From the NCBI GenBank assembly GCA_948146395.1, contig OX411546.1:20043158-20107157 (forward strand): a DNA stretch of 64,000 nucleotides, in the 5' to 3' direction. This DNA comes from Fragum whitleyi. Its lineage: Eukaryota > Mollusca > Bivalvia > Cardiida > Cardiidae. Position numbers and translations under genes: made by a program. Shown piece after piece: positions 31,670 to 41,960 of the stretch. The notes under the pieces were generated by a model. That model was given only the letters and a program-made list of their open reading frames with translations, searched no databases and was not told the DNA's origin. How positions within the stretch are numbered: the stretch's first letter is position 1; every line of letters starts with the position of its first letter.

Positions 31670-32616
31670 GACTGCAAAAATAAATTAACAAGTGATTTCT
31701 GAATTTTTTACAGTGGCTTCCGTAGCATTTTTTTTCTCCAGGGGCGCCTAAAGGTCGGATTAGTAAGATATGCTCTCTACGAATCACAAGCAATTGTTTC
31801 TTAATTCACATTTTTTCCATTTAAAAAATCCATACAAGTCAAAAATATCGAATCATGAAACAATCGCTTGTTATCTGTTTTTGTTGCAGTTAAATGTCAG
31901 GAAATAGAAAAAGACTTTCCGCATATAGGATTATTCTGAAATCCAGATCGAAGAAATACAAAGAAACGCCGGACAATAAAATAGCTTTATAGAATAACAA
32001 TGTATTGACAATGGTATTATATTGAAATAAATGAGATTATGCAAAGTTATCCACCGGGACCACTGGCGGAAAGGATAGCATTCGTGCTTATATAAACGGT
32101 GGATTAGCACATATGCCAGCTTTCCAAGATATGGCACTTTATAATATTTTGCTTCCTTTTAGAATAAGAAGCAAAGTAAGGTGTAGTAGATCTATGTGAG
32201 CCTGGTTCTCTAAGCAAACATTTCCACTCTTTCCACATTCCAGTTATTCTAGTCATGGCACATTGTTCCGAGAATGTCACAGCAGGATGCTTCATACTTT
32301 TGCACGGAGCCAATCGCTTTTCTATATCCAATCTCCAGCGTCGCGTTCAAGATGAAAATGTTCGAAAAACGCTTGAGAAATATTATCCCACTTTGCACGT
32401 GTAATCACGTGCAATGTTGGGGAAAATTTCTAAACGTTCTTAAACGTTGTTACATCATGAACGCAGATAGGTTTTACAGTTGTTCTGAAGCGTTTCTTCA
32501 TTTTCGTTGTCAAGACGGTACGGCTCCATCATGAATTCCGCCACAGGAACTTGATAATTATCCAAGGTTCGCTTCTGAACGATGTCATGGCACATCTTTG
32601 TAATGATTGCACAATG
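31670..32616. other. Downstream of F-box copy A, nothing recognised
   Basis: Includes the presumed 3' UTR of copy A. A short hairpin TGCACGTGTAATCACGTGCA lies at 32394-32413. No canonical poly(A) signal was found close to the stop codon. Confidence 0.35.
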
Positions 32617-32715
32617 TCACAGTTCTAACATAGAAACAAGCTCCTGTGTTGATATTGGTTCATGGTCCATATAATGATATGAATCTTCATTTGACAAACA
32701 ATCGTGGCCAAGTTT
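32617..32715 (-). CDS. F-box copy A, terminal coding exon 8
   Basis: 99 bp, acceptor TTATTTTCAG, stop TGA at 32619-32617. It encodes KLGHDCLSNEDSYHYMDHEP, then ISTQELVSMLEL. It carries the H-x-C end of the Cys/His motif. No convincing poly(A) signal was seen in the next 600 bp. Confidence 0.88.
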   Translation of the reverse strand, partial: KLGHDCLSNEDSYHYMDHEPISTQELVSMLEL

Positions 32716-35700
32716 CTGAAAATAAAAGAGAAGTTTATATATAGGGATGTTCATATAACAGAAAATCACAATAGTTCAGAAGCTTAAGATAGGCATATAT
32801 CTCGTCAATGAAATAACAAAGTGCCGTATGTAATTGAAAAATAATTTGGATTTTTAATCCTATCAAATCACATCCCAATTTAAAGTCAGTAAAAACAAAA
32901 GAGATGTTTGTAAAACATATTTGTCCCCCACAAGAGCAAGTCAATGGCATATTCATTGTCAATTATCAAAGCGAAATACACGTAACTTAAAAGAATATGA
33001 CAGGTGCAGTTGCGGTTCTTGTGAACTGCACTTGTCCTCGATAAGATCTACCTACCTTTAAAGTTTCGCGATTCTAGATCGGATGAAGGATGAAATTTAC
33101 TCATTTAAAACACTACACTCTGAAATACACATAACTCCATAAAATTCTACGATTTCACTTTCATACGAGAATTGTTGCATTGTAAATGTTCAATGCATGG
33201 AACAGCTTCTCAATTTTACAAAGATACACACTCACCATCCAATGTAGTGTCTTACATCCACAACATATTACTGGCTTATCAGCATATTGACTGTCCTCTT
33301 TAAAACCGAATTTTCTGTAAATAAGTTAGAAGTGTTTTGACATCATTATTACATGTAAAACTGGGACTCGTGATTTCCCCTTATCATTTTAGAGGCAAAA
33401 TATCAGGAATAGATCACATATATGTATTTCTTAACAAAAGCTTTTAGAATCCTTTTAACTTTGATTTTCAATACGTTGTGCTAAATTTCGAATAGAACCT
33501 TATCGATTTACAATCAAATTTCATTCTTCTTTATTAGGCACAATCATATGACATGATTCGTCGGATATATAAGTGACTATTTGATTCCTTTTCTAACAAA
33601 TCGTTTTATTATATTTCATACACTGAAAGATACTGTTTTCGCAAAATATATATCATATAGTAAATCTTTACACACAAATTGCAATGCTGACATTTCAACA
33701 AACTGTCATAAAATCCTGTCATAAAATCCTGTAATTCGACTTCGGTTAACAACATCGTGAAATTGACTCGTCTCTTATAAGTGCAATCATCTGGATCGAA
33801 GAACTTATTAAAATACTCAGCAAACATTAAAGCTTCAAGTCTACTTTCTGCGCGTATAAATTACACAATCTATTTTTAGATCGTGTATTGTTTATCTCGC
33901 TATCGAAGTGAAATGTCATATAGTAAAACAAATGATATACAAATAAAAGACAACATTAAAATTCGTAAAGGTACTTATGACAAAAAAAACTTGTTTCTGC
34001 GAAGTTAGTCTGTATTTTAAACGAAAACGGCGTGGTCGGTCTTAGTTGAGAGGGTTGCTGGAAGGTCTTCGTCGACTCGCTGTTTTCTAGGTTTAGGTCG
34101 GCTCAGAATCAGAACTGCATGCTTGTAATCGTAAATTCTTTCGAAAATATATTAAATTATAATAGTTTGAATAGCAATGTTGCGTTGCTTATCGGGAACT
34201 AGGTTAATTCGAGTTCCTACATCACAGGACAGATCGAATTTCGGGGGGTTTCCCGAAAGACCTATTGCATTTTATACAGAAATAAAGTGCAATGGGTTTC
34301 CCCACGTGATGCAATTTAAACCAATCAGAATTCTTTATTTTATTGGATTGCAATTATTAAAATATGAAAACAAATTCCATAGATAGCTTCATATTTTTTC
34401 AAAAACCTATCAGTCACTTACAATTTGAATAATGTCAGTGAAAACTCTTTTTTTCTCTTTCCAAATTTATTTTGAATGTCGTTCTTTATTCTATATTTTT
34501 CAATGGGTTTGAGCGTTTTTGAATGGTTTGAGTGAGTGTTTGGAATGAATAAATGAAGCGCTAAGTGAGCAATGGTTTTGAATGAGGCAAATGTCAATTT
34601 CACGATGTAACTAACTGTAACCCATATTTTCTTTGTATTAGTCTAAACAACACTTTTAAAATACAGTGTATTCTCGTTTGCTGCTTCTTTGACAATTAGA
34701 CTTGTTTATGACTTCGTGACATCATCTGCTGACGTGTACAGTTGTTTACTTCTTTAATGCTTTTCGGTGGTTTATCGAAAAAAAAACGGTTGATTATCAC
34801 TTGATAATCTTACCGCAAAAGCAGTGAAATTATCAAGAACTTATACCCTGCTTTCGTGCATTTCATCCTATCTGACGTCATCAATGCGGGGCGAAATAAG
34901 TGACGTCACAATGAACGTTGCATAGCAAAATGCAAAATGACGCGCTTTACGAAAATATGTCCTAGAAACTTCACATTTTGTCTCATTTTTGCATTAAAGA
35001 AATAGAATAATCGTTTGATTTACGAGTAAGATCGATTAATATTTCATTTCGTGAACAACAAAAGCTCTGCCACTCGTGAAAATGTAGCTTTTGTTGTTTA
35101 CTCAATGAAATATAAATCGATCTTACACTGAAACAAACGATTATCCCCTATTTATTTATTTACCTGTAACATTTGTCGTAGAGTTTCACCCACGTTGAAC
35201 TCTTCTTCAGATTTCCTATTTCAGTGATAAATGTGAGCATTTGTTTTACGGTAAAGTGGTACCGAGCCAATTTCTCCCAAACCTTCAGATCTTTGATGAG
35301 ATTATTCAAATACCCACACGTTTCTCCTGCAAAAAGAACGTCATGTTATAACAAATAATTAATTTCAAACCGAAACACTTTTCTTACTTTTACATTGAAG
35401 TTAAAGTATACTGAATGAAAATTGCTTTGATTTTACATTCCAATTTGCTTTCAATGATTTGAAATACTTATGAAATACAATAATTAACACTAGCTTTTTT
35501 AAGCTGTAAGAACTGACAAAGACAAACATTCCACTCAACGAATTTTCAAAATAACTCAGAGTCACGGTCTAATACCACTTATTCCATGTGTCTAGATCTT
35601 TCAGTACAAAAAAATCCTTTATGTCTCTAAGTGCCTTTGTTCTGCTTAATAAATCGTTACTTTTTCGTAAAAGAATCTCTCCAATAAAATTAAAATCTAC

Positions 35701-38700
35701 AATAGAGCAAAAAGTAAACTGTCTACATCGAGCAGTTCCTTCCCTTCAAATAGAGCAATTTCTTCCCTTCAAATAGAGCAATTTCTTCCAATCAAATAGA
35801 GCAATTTCTTCCCTTCAAATAGAGCAATTTCTTCCTATCAAAAAGAGCAATTTCTTCCCCTTCAAATAGAGCAATTTCTTCCTATCAAATAGAGCAATTT
35901 CTTCCCTTCAAATAGAGCAATTTCTTCCAATCAAATAGAGCAATTTCTTCCCTTCAAATAGAGCAATTTCTTCCTTTCAAATATCGTTTCTCTTAATTCT
36001 TATATTTATTTTTTCAAATCACGGTTTGTTTGGGGTTTTTTTGTCTTTTTTTTTCTTTTTGAAATGTCGTCTGGAATTATTCCCTTTTCAAAACAATCTG
36101 TTTTTCTTTAATTAGCGCGACTTCGTTAGAATTCAAGACACAACTATCATACCTAGCCGTAAGATATCCCTATGATCTGGCATCTGAAAGATAATCTCCA
36201 ATAAACATTCATCTGGTAGATCCATCAAGGCCAATTTACCATCATCACGTCGCTAAAATAAGAGAAATATCGTGTGAAAAGTTTCAAATACCGATGCATA
36301 CGATATATCCAAAACAAATTGTGTTCAAAATGTCGTTGGGCGGCCAAAACCTCGTAATTTCAGCCTGAAAAGGCTGAAGTTACGAGATTTCTTAAAACCC
36401 ACCGACGATTTATCATTCAATTAACCTATACTGAGTATGTCTTTTTAAAATTTTGCAATATCTATTTTCTGATGAAAGTTTACGCCCTAGGCTATGCCAC
36501 AAAGGAAATCAAATTATCGAATTAGCATTTTTAAAGAGTAAAAATAACATTTACTTTACTTCCTGTTTGTGTTTGTTGCTGGAAATTGTTTAATCAAAGT
36601 TTTCTCAAAGAGTTTTGAGTTTTAGTTTTCTGAACAGTTCTGTTTAAACTGATTGATGTTCAAACTTCAAAGAAGTTATATCTTTTTATCTCTTAATTAG
36701 ACCAGATTTATATATATCTACCTCTGTATATTGGAACTGTTCTATTTTGGTTCACTTATTTTATTCAGTCTGAATGTATTCATTCTATATCCCTACCTCT
36801 GTATATTGGAACTGTTCTATTTTGGTACACATATTTTGCACGGTCTGTATGTATTTATTCCAGATCGCTTTTCTTCCCGATACTCCAACACTCTTTTCCT
36901 GCAATGTTTGTAGCGTCTCGTTCAACAGAATCTTCATTTCAGGAATCATGTATTCACTCTGAAGTGCTGTAATCATAGCAAAGAATTGCACATGGAAATA
37001 GCAGTACACAAGATGACATATTCTATGTTTTAAGTGAAACGCTTTAAATGGTAGTACCAAAAATAGTACAAAATGTCAAAGTTATTGCATGGCCAATGGC
37101 TATATCTCCAAAAACTGGCGGTTTCTATCCAAAATAATCGATTTATTTGTTTATATACGGTTTAACGCTACTTTCAACAATCTTCCAGTTATAAAGCGGC
37201 GGCTGAAGCACATAACAATGGATTCCTCGTATTCCTCACAACAGTACTACCATTACATTCTTTCCTAGACTCCAGCTGCTATCCCACATAGTTCTACTGT
37301 TATCAACCCATTCGTGGAAGACAACTAGTCGGAAAGGATGGGTGCCACCGTCGGGGATGGAACCCAGGACATCTAGATTGACAGTAAGACGCGCTACTAA
37401 CTGCGCTATGTCGGCGGCTTCTATCCAAAATAAGGAGTTCTTTTGTAAACGTTTGTAATTTATTCGATTCCCTGATGATTGCAAAAGCACTCTTTTTATT
37501 TTTTTTGCCACACTTAGCTATTGTTTGATAAATTGTTTCTACTTCTATTGTTTTCTTGTATAAATGACCATTCTTACAGTAAGTCCTCGTGAGTCATCGT
37601 AGATCTATCTACCTATTCTGTTTTTCAAGATAAAAACCGAGGCGTTCTGTTTTCCATTAATTAGAGTTATTTTTTATGAAAGAATTACCTTTCGAACCCA
37701 AACGATGCTATTTAATCCATACCTTCATTAAACATCGTTTCAAGAACCTTGAACAACTGTTTGTGTGAGGTCCAGGTGATATTCAAACTCCTTTTCTCCA
37801 TTATTTTCATCATGAACTGTTCAAGAAAAAAATAAATTTATTTTTTGCAATCGGATCTAATCTACTTCTGTTATAAAGCTATAGAGACAGCGTGATTAAG
37901 CCTAAGACCGAATCGAGGAGCTATTGCGAAACTCTTGACAAGTATGTTGTATTTGTACACGTTAGAGACGATTCCAATAAGTTCATACAACATAGGGTTT
38001 CGATGAGAGATAATAACTTAAATGCAAGGTTTATTTAAAGTTTATTTAAAGACTTTTTTCATCACTGTACAATGTTCAAGGTATAACTACTGGTATATGA
38101 AGTAGACATCTTCAATAGTTTCACGCCACATACATGTATTCACCAGCCCTGCGTTCAGGATCACAAAACGGTGCGCACAGTTTTTTCAATTATACCCCGC
38201 TTTGCACGTGCACTTGCGTGCAAAGCGGTATATAATTGGAAAACTGTGCGCACCGTTTTGTGATCCTGAACGCAGGGCAGATATTAATGAAACATGTTCA
38301 CTGATGATTCCATTTCTAGTCCGTTACACAAATAACTTTTATTTCTTTCATTAAAAAATTCATCTCACTTTCATCTTTAAAGATGGATATTTCTAAGGTA
38401 CATGTAAGATTGACTGACTTACATCGTTCAGATACGTCTTTCTGCGTACATCAACTGCAGCACCATGAAGATCAAAGTACTCAATGAACTGGGACAGACA
38501 GACAGGAAAACGTCGATTGCCTTTCTTACCGGGAACCCGTATAATATGGATTGGTAGAGCGGTCACGTTGGTGTTGCGTAAATCTGGGGCTCTGAAAATA
38601 TCCAAGCTTTGATTAATGAAATAAGAGTTAGGTCTCTTACAACTTAAAGGAATTGACCACGTTCTGATGGATGATTTCCTTATTAGCCACATATGTGTAA

Positions 38701-39354
38701 CTGGTGAGTAACATTTAATTCCTACCAGGGCCTGAGGTTTTAAAACTTTTTTGTTCTCAACTGAGATTTTTCTTAAGTTTAGAAATCAAATATTTGTATG
38801 CAGAAAAACGGTGATATTGATAAATTCTTATAAATGACAACGTATTAAAATCATCTTTTATGTTCATAAACTTTTATTAGTAAATAAACAGAATTTTGGT
38901 TTTTATTTTAAGTTGAAAGTTCGAGAAAAATTTTAAGGTGAGGATTAGAAAAGTTTTATAACCTCGGGTACTTAACAACATGAATGTATCAGTGTTTTTT
39001 CGGCGTTCGAAGTTCACCATCAAGTCAAATGGATATTGTAGTTTTAACATCGCTTGATCACATGCAATTATTTCATAACCCTGATTTTTCTTACATGTTA
39101 TTGTGTGTATATACAACAAAATTTATGACAAATATAGGATTATGAAACAATCGCCTGTCTTAATATACACGAAATTAACAAAAGACCGGTTTTACGTTGC
39201 ATCTTACTCACCTTGGCTTTGAACTTGTGGTGGGTTGTTGTGATATAGAGGGCATATGTTCCTCTATTTGTTTGATAACCCAGCCTTCGGGAGTCTTCAT
39301 CCATGGGCTAGTGTTGCTCCATAACGACTGGTTCATAGACAGCAATAAAGCCAT
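32617..39354 (-). CDS. F-box protein, FBXO25/FBXO32 (atrogin-1) family, tandem copy A
   Basis: Coding exons in transcript order: 39354-39212, 38591-38423, 37816-37723, 36966-36797, 36252-36153, 35326-35164, 33314-33236, 32715-32617; 1017 bp, 338 aa, against 355 aa for vertebrate FBXO32. All junctions are GT-AG and in frame. The protein starts MALLLSMNQSLWSNTSPWMK (compare the vertebrate MPFLGQDWRSPG...WVKT..GW), has a helical middle region, an F-box from about residue 202 (MDLPDECLLEIIFQ; later VWEKLARYHF) and a C-terminal pattern C297-x2-C300-x3-H304 then H310-x-C312, preserved in copy B and in vertebrate FBXO32. The likely role is SCF ubiquitin-ligase substrate receptor, inferred from the F-box; substrates are unknown. 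It lacks the basic KKRKKD-like stretch of the vertebrate proteins. Confidence 0.9.
33236..33314 (-). CDS. F-box copy A, coding exon 7
   Basis: 79 bp, acceptor TATTTACAG, donor GTGAGT. It encodes KFGFKEDSQYADKPVICCGC and KTLHWM, holding the CxxC and first His of the putative metal-binding motif. Confidence 0.9.
33741..34350. repeat. Dispersed ~570-bp repeat, copy 2, fused to a MITE terminus
   Basis: Starts with a lone TACAGTT-family end (GGTTAACAACATCGTGAAAT), then runs parallel to 5920-6500, sharing TCTACTTTCTGCGCGTAT, TCCCGAAAGACCTATTGCAT and GATTGCAATTATT. In intron 6 of F-box copy A. Confidence 0.6.
34425..34622 (-). repeat. TACAGTT MITE, half
   Basis: TGGTTTGAGTGAGTGTTTGG block and the terminus CAATTTCACGATGTAACTAA followed by CTGTA. 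Confidence 0.65.
35007..35144. repeat. 138-bp palindrome beside F-box copy A exon 6
   Basis: ATAATCGTTTGATTTACGAG and the arm ending AAACAAACGATTAT, with AACAACAAAAGCT/AGCTTTTGTTGTT inside. It lies 19 bp from the donor of exon 6. Confidence 0.7.
35164..35326 (-). CDS. F-box copy A, coding exon 6 (second half of F-box)
   Basis: 163 bp, acceptor TTTTTGCAG, donor GTAAAT. It encodes GETCGYLNNLIKDLKVWEKL and ARYHFTVKQ, then WVKLYDKCYR. A 138-bp palindrome starts about 20 bp beyond the donor. Confidence 0.92.
35745..35985. repeat. Minisatellite of 23-24-bp units
   Basis: About ten units of AAATAGAGCAATTTCTTCC with alternating CTTC/AATC/TATC variants. In intron 5 of F-box copy A. Confidence 0.85.
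36153..36252 (-). CDS. F-box copy A, coding exon 5 (first half of F-box)
   Basis: 100 bp, acceptor TTATTTTAG, donor GTATGA. It encodes RRDDGKLALMDLPDECLLEI and IFQMPDHRDILRL, a textbook first half of an F-box. Confidence 0.92.
36335..36412. repeat. Short palindrome (CCAAAACCTCGTAA family)
   Basis: AAACCTCGTAATTTCAGCCT with the complement AGGCTGAAGTTACGAG. Related palindrome at 40515-40588. In intron 4 of F-box copy A. Confidence 0.6.
36721..36790 (-). pseudogene. Decayed 75-bp duplication of the end of exon 4, F-box copy A
   Basis: The plus-strand stretch CCTCTGTATATTGGAACTGT, continuing TCTATTTTGGT, occurs at 36721 and again at 36796. The downstream copy carries stop codons in the exon frame but retains a GTAGAT donor-like sequence, giving a cryptic second donor. 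Confidence 0.7.
36797..36966 (-). CDS. F-box copy A, coding exon 4
   Basis: 170 bp, acceptor GATTACAG, donor GTAGGG. It encodes LQSEYMIPEMKILLNETLQ through NMCTKIEQFQYTE. The last ~65 bp and the donor are duplicated 75 bp further on. Confidence 0.9.
37139..37425 (-). repeat. tRNA-derived SINE
   Basis: Minus strand: AGCGCAGTTAGTAGCGCGTC (A box region), GGGTTCCATCCCCGACG (B box), body, GCGTTAAACCGTAT tail. In intron 3 of F-box copy A. Confidence 0.7.
37723..37816 (-). CDS. F-box copy A, coding exon 3
   Basis: 94 bp, acceptor TTGAACAG, donor GTATGG. It encodes FMMKIMEKRSLNITWTSHKQ and LFKVLETMFNE. Confidence 0.88.
37940..38005. repeat. Degenerate short palindrome
   Basis: TATGTTGTATTTGTACACG and CATACAACATAGG arms; resembles 49320-49385. 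Confidence 0.35.
38146..38279. repeat. 134-bp near-perfect foldback (CCCTGCGTTCAGGATCAC family)
   Basis: GCCCTGCGTTCAGGATCACA and its complement, with GCTTTGCACG/CGTGCAAAGC at the centre. Other copies at 10545, 14060 and 44150. In intron 2 of F-box copy A. Confidence 0.85.
38423..38591 (-). CDS. F-box copy A, coding exon 2
   Basis: 169 bp, acceptor TATTTTCAG, donor GTAAGT, phase 2 to 0. It encodes HIIRVPGKKGNRRFPVCLSQ and FIEYFDLHGAAVDVRRKTY, nearly the same as copy B after the variable first residues. Confidence 0.9.
38728..38969. repeat. GGGCC-ended MITE
   Basis: GGGCCTGAGGTTTTAAAACT to AGTTTTATAACCTCGGGT. In intron 1 of F-box copy A. Confidence 0.65.
39212..39354 (-). CDS. F-box copy A, first coding exon
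   Basis: ATG at 39354-39352, 143 bp, donor GTGAGT. It encodes WSNTSPWMKTPEGWVIKQIE, the conserved N-terminal block. Two overlapping TTTCAG acceptors 19 and 28 bp before the ATG suggest splicing from an upstream non-coding exon. An earlier start is not supported. Confidence 0.85.
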
Positions 39355-39417
39355 TGTTGTGTGTGTGGTGACTCTGAAAGATCTGAAAGATAACAAAGTT
39401 TGAAGGTAGGACATTTC

Positions 39418-39492
39418 GATGGGTTAGCGCAACACTATTGTAAGTGCCTATAAATATATAGGCATTTACAATAGTGTTGCATTGACCCATCG
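39418..39492. repeat. Short palindromic MITE just upstream of F-box copy A
   Basis: CGATGGGTTAGCGCAACACT to CATTGACCCATCG, about 35 bp before the first coding exon's acceptor, in the 5' intron. Confidence 0.75.
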
Positions 39493-39756
39493 ATTAATGC
39501 TTATTTTAACCCCCCCCCCCCCCGATCAAGATTACTGTTTACAGTGAGTCCCAACGGCGGGTCATTTTATTTTAGAATAACTGAAATTCTTAACGAGGGT
39601 AATTGAATGTGATCAAGATAGATTTTATTGTAGATTGGAGAAAACTTAGCCGATATATCATAGTTGCGATAACGTACCCCCATCCCTTTTGATAGTCTGA
39701 TGTGCTTCGTGATCAAAATATCTGAGAGAGGGCCATATTATTGCAGCTAGATATAT

Positions 39757-39826
39757 CAGTGCCAGTGCCAAATAAATGTAAGTGCCTTTATATTCATAGG
39801 CACTAACAATAGTTTTGCGCTTATCT
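39757..39826. repeat. Short palindromic MITE, degraded
   Basis: AATGTAAGTGCCTTTATATT and ATAGGCACTAACAATAGTTT arms. Confidence 0.55.
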
Positions 39827-40216
39827 GGACTTCTTCAAGCACGACCGAAAACCAAGTAGGCAGATGCCGTGTCAAAATTTATTACAATGAAAACCTGGCT
39901 CGCGTTTGGCGATTTCGCGTGAAAGGCGCGGTAATATTTCCAACACGTTTCGCAAACATTTTCATCATGGACGGTTTCTAGATCCCATCACAATCGCAGA
40001 ATACCGTAAAGTCCCCATCGAGAAATTTACATCAGAGTTTATCTGGAAAATATCATTTGTGGTACGGGTTAAAAAACTAGAACATGAATAAACACAGTTG
40101 CAAAAACATATTACATGTAACTCATAATTAATAAAAACGTGGGCAATTTCATTCTGAGCTAGTGTCAGTATAATAAGCACATTAAATTAAACATAATAAA
40201 GCATGAAAATACTCAC

Positions 40217-40310
40217 GATTTAATGTATATTCACTCAAAATCTCAAACACTTTGTAAGAATGTTTGTAAACATTCAATACACAGGTGTTTTATACAACCG
40301 GGATAAAAAT
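40217..40310 (-). other. Candidate 5' non-coding exon, F-box copy A
   Basis: A donor-like TAAATC|GTGAGTATT on the minus strand at 40217/40216 corresponds to the one at 27063 in copy B, about 100 bp after the TCACGTGA site in both. Splicing to 39382 or 39373 would give a short leader before the ATG. The transcription start is unknown. Confidence 0.45.
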
Positions 40311-40315
40311 AAATA

Positions 40316-40367
40316 TCACGTGACCACGGAAATGAGTACATATAACACCGGTCGTCTCCATATAAGG
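40316..40367 (-). promoter_or_regulatory. E-box plus CArG promoter module, F-box copy A
   Basis: TCACGTGA at 40316-40323 and CCATATAAGG (CArG box) at 40358-40367, 34 bp apart and 0.96 kb upstream of the ATG. Order, spacing and distance match copy B (27156-27206), although the sequence between the sites has diverged. That supports selective retention; function is inferred. Confidence 0.5.
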
Positions 40368-40514
40368 AAATATCATGTATTATCCATGATTAATGCCCTG
40401 GCAGGGCGGAGCCTAAGTAACGGGTCGTTGCACTTAAGGTTAAGGGAGTTCAGCTTTTATCTTAAATAACCTACTTCTAACGAGAGTCGACATTAATAAC
40501 TCGAGACCTTAAAC

Positions 40515-40588
40515 CGTAGATTGGTAACCAAATCCTCGTAACTTCGGCTTAATCAAGCTGAAGTTACAAGGCTTTGGTAACCAAACGA
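40515..40588. repeat. Short palindrome (GGTAACCAAA family)
   Basis: TTGGTAACCAAATCCTCGTA and the complement ending CTTTGGTAACCAA. Confidence 0.65.
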
Positions 40589-40937
40589 TGAAAAGTGTTC
40601 ACTCTCTCAAAGCACGTGAATCCTTTAGGTTTTAGGATACAGTTATTTGCACGCGTTAACGATGATTACCCAAAGAACCCAAACTATTGAAAAGTAAACT
40701 CGCCAGTTTACGTCACGGTTAAGCCCCGCCCTGCCAGTTCATTAATTACGCAGAATACATGTAGTTAGCCCGAAGGTAAATGGGTCGATCAATACTTCAT
40801 TGAAGCCCATAACCAAATTTAGAATTTTTCTAAAAGGATTTGAATACAGTACCATAAACGGACAACTCTCGAATGCGTCGTTTGGAAGCCAAAACGTTGT
40901 AACTAAAGGACGAACGCTATACGAAAGTACTAATGAA

Positions 40938-41208
40938 TATATTTTTGAATGGGTTTTTACGCCGCTTTCAACATTTTTTTTCTTCAGTTATATCGCGGCG
41001 ACTGGAGCACCTTACACTAGATTCCTGGTATTTCTCACACCAACCATACACCTTTTCCTAGCCTCAAGCTACCCCACATAGGTCTTCCGATTATCAACCC
41101 ATTGGTGGAAGAGAAATAGTCGGAAAGAATGGGTGCCGCCGTCGGGAATTGAACCCGTTGACTTTGAATGGTAGTCCATCGGGCTACCATTGCGCTTTTA
41201 CGTTATTA
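40938..41208 (-). repeat. tRNA-derived SINE
   Basis: Minus strand: head with GGTAGCCCGATGGACTACCA, B-box GGTTCAATTCCCGACGG, body, GGCGTAAAAACCCATTC tail. Confidence 0.7.
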
Positions 41209-41339
41209 CTAGGCATGCCCTACTCGAAGACCTTCACTTATTTGAATGTGCTTCAAAACCACTTTCAACGAGTTTTCAGCAATATCGAGTTGGCTGCAGT
41301 AACAAACCATTGATTCATGATAGTTTTTAACACACAGCC

Positions 41340-41779
41340 TACAGTTAGTTACATCATGAAATTGACATTCGCCTCAATCAAAATCATTCTAAATCGCTCG
41401 CTCAGCACTCAATTCATTCATTCATTCCAAACACTCACTCAAACCATTCATGAAAACGCTAAAACCCATTGAAAAATATAGAATCAACGACGCCATTCAA
41501 AAAAATTTGAAAGAGAAAAATCGCGTTTCACTGTTATAATTCAAATTGTTAGCGTCTCATATGTTCTTGAAGAAATAGGAAGATATGTATGGAACTTTTA
41601 TGCATTTTTTTATTAAAGGGAGGTTATAAGTATCGCTAATTTTGTTCATCCTGAACAAAATTTGCGATACAGGATTACCTCCCATAAAATTCGCTCAAAG
41701 CTCGCTCAACACACCCATTCAATTTCTAAATCATTCCAAAATCATTCACCTTGTCAATTTCACGATGTTGTTAACTGTA
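41340..41779 (+). repeat. TACAGTT MITE, full copy with intact foldback
   Basis: 440 bp, TACAGTTAGTTACATCATGA to GATGTTGTTAACTGTA. Internal hairpin AGTATCGCTAATTTTGTTCA with its complement TGAACAAAATTTGCGATAC. Confidence 0.85.
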
Positions 41780-41845
41780 ATAGCAAAATATCCTTTCTAA
41801 TCCGGATTGCGTAGTGCTGTTGTGGTCTAAAGGTACACTTAAGAA

Positions 41846-41960
41846 CATCCCGAAATTAACAAGGTGAATGCTATTGGAATGCTTTTGGAATGCAATTAAA
41901 TAAGTCCGTTTAGTGAGTTTTCAGCACAATTCAAAAGAGGTTATACAATATCGGTTATCA
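41846..41960 (-). repeat. TACAGTT MITE fragment
   Basis: ACATCCCGAAATTAACAAGG start and GGAATGCAATTAAATAAG block only. Confidence 0.5.

Noticed and set aside
35745..35985. CRISPR array
   Set aside because: Units are contiguous with no unique spacers, in a eukaryotic intron; it is a minisatellite.
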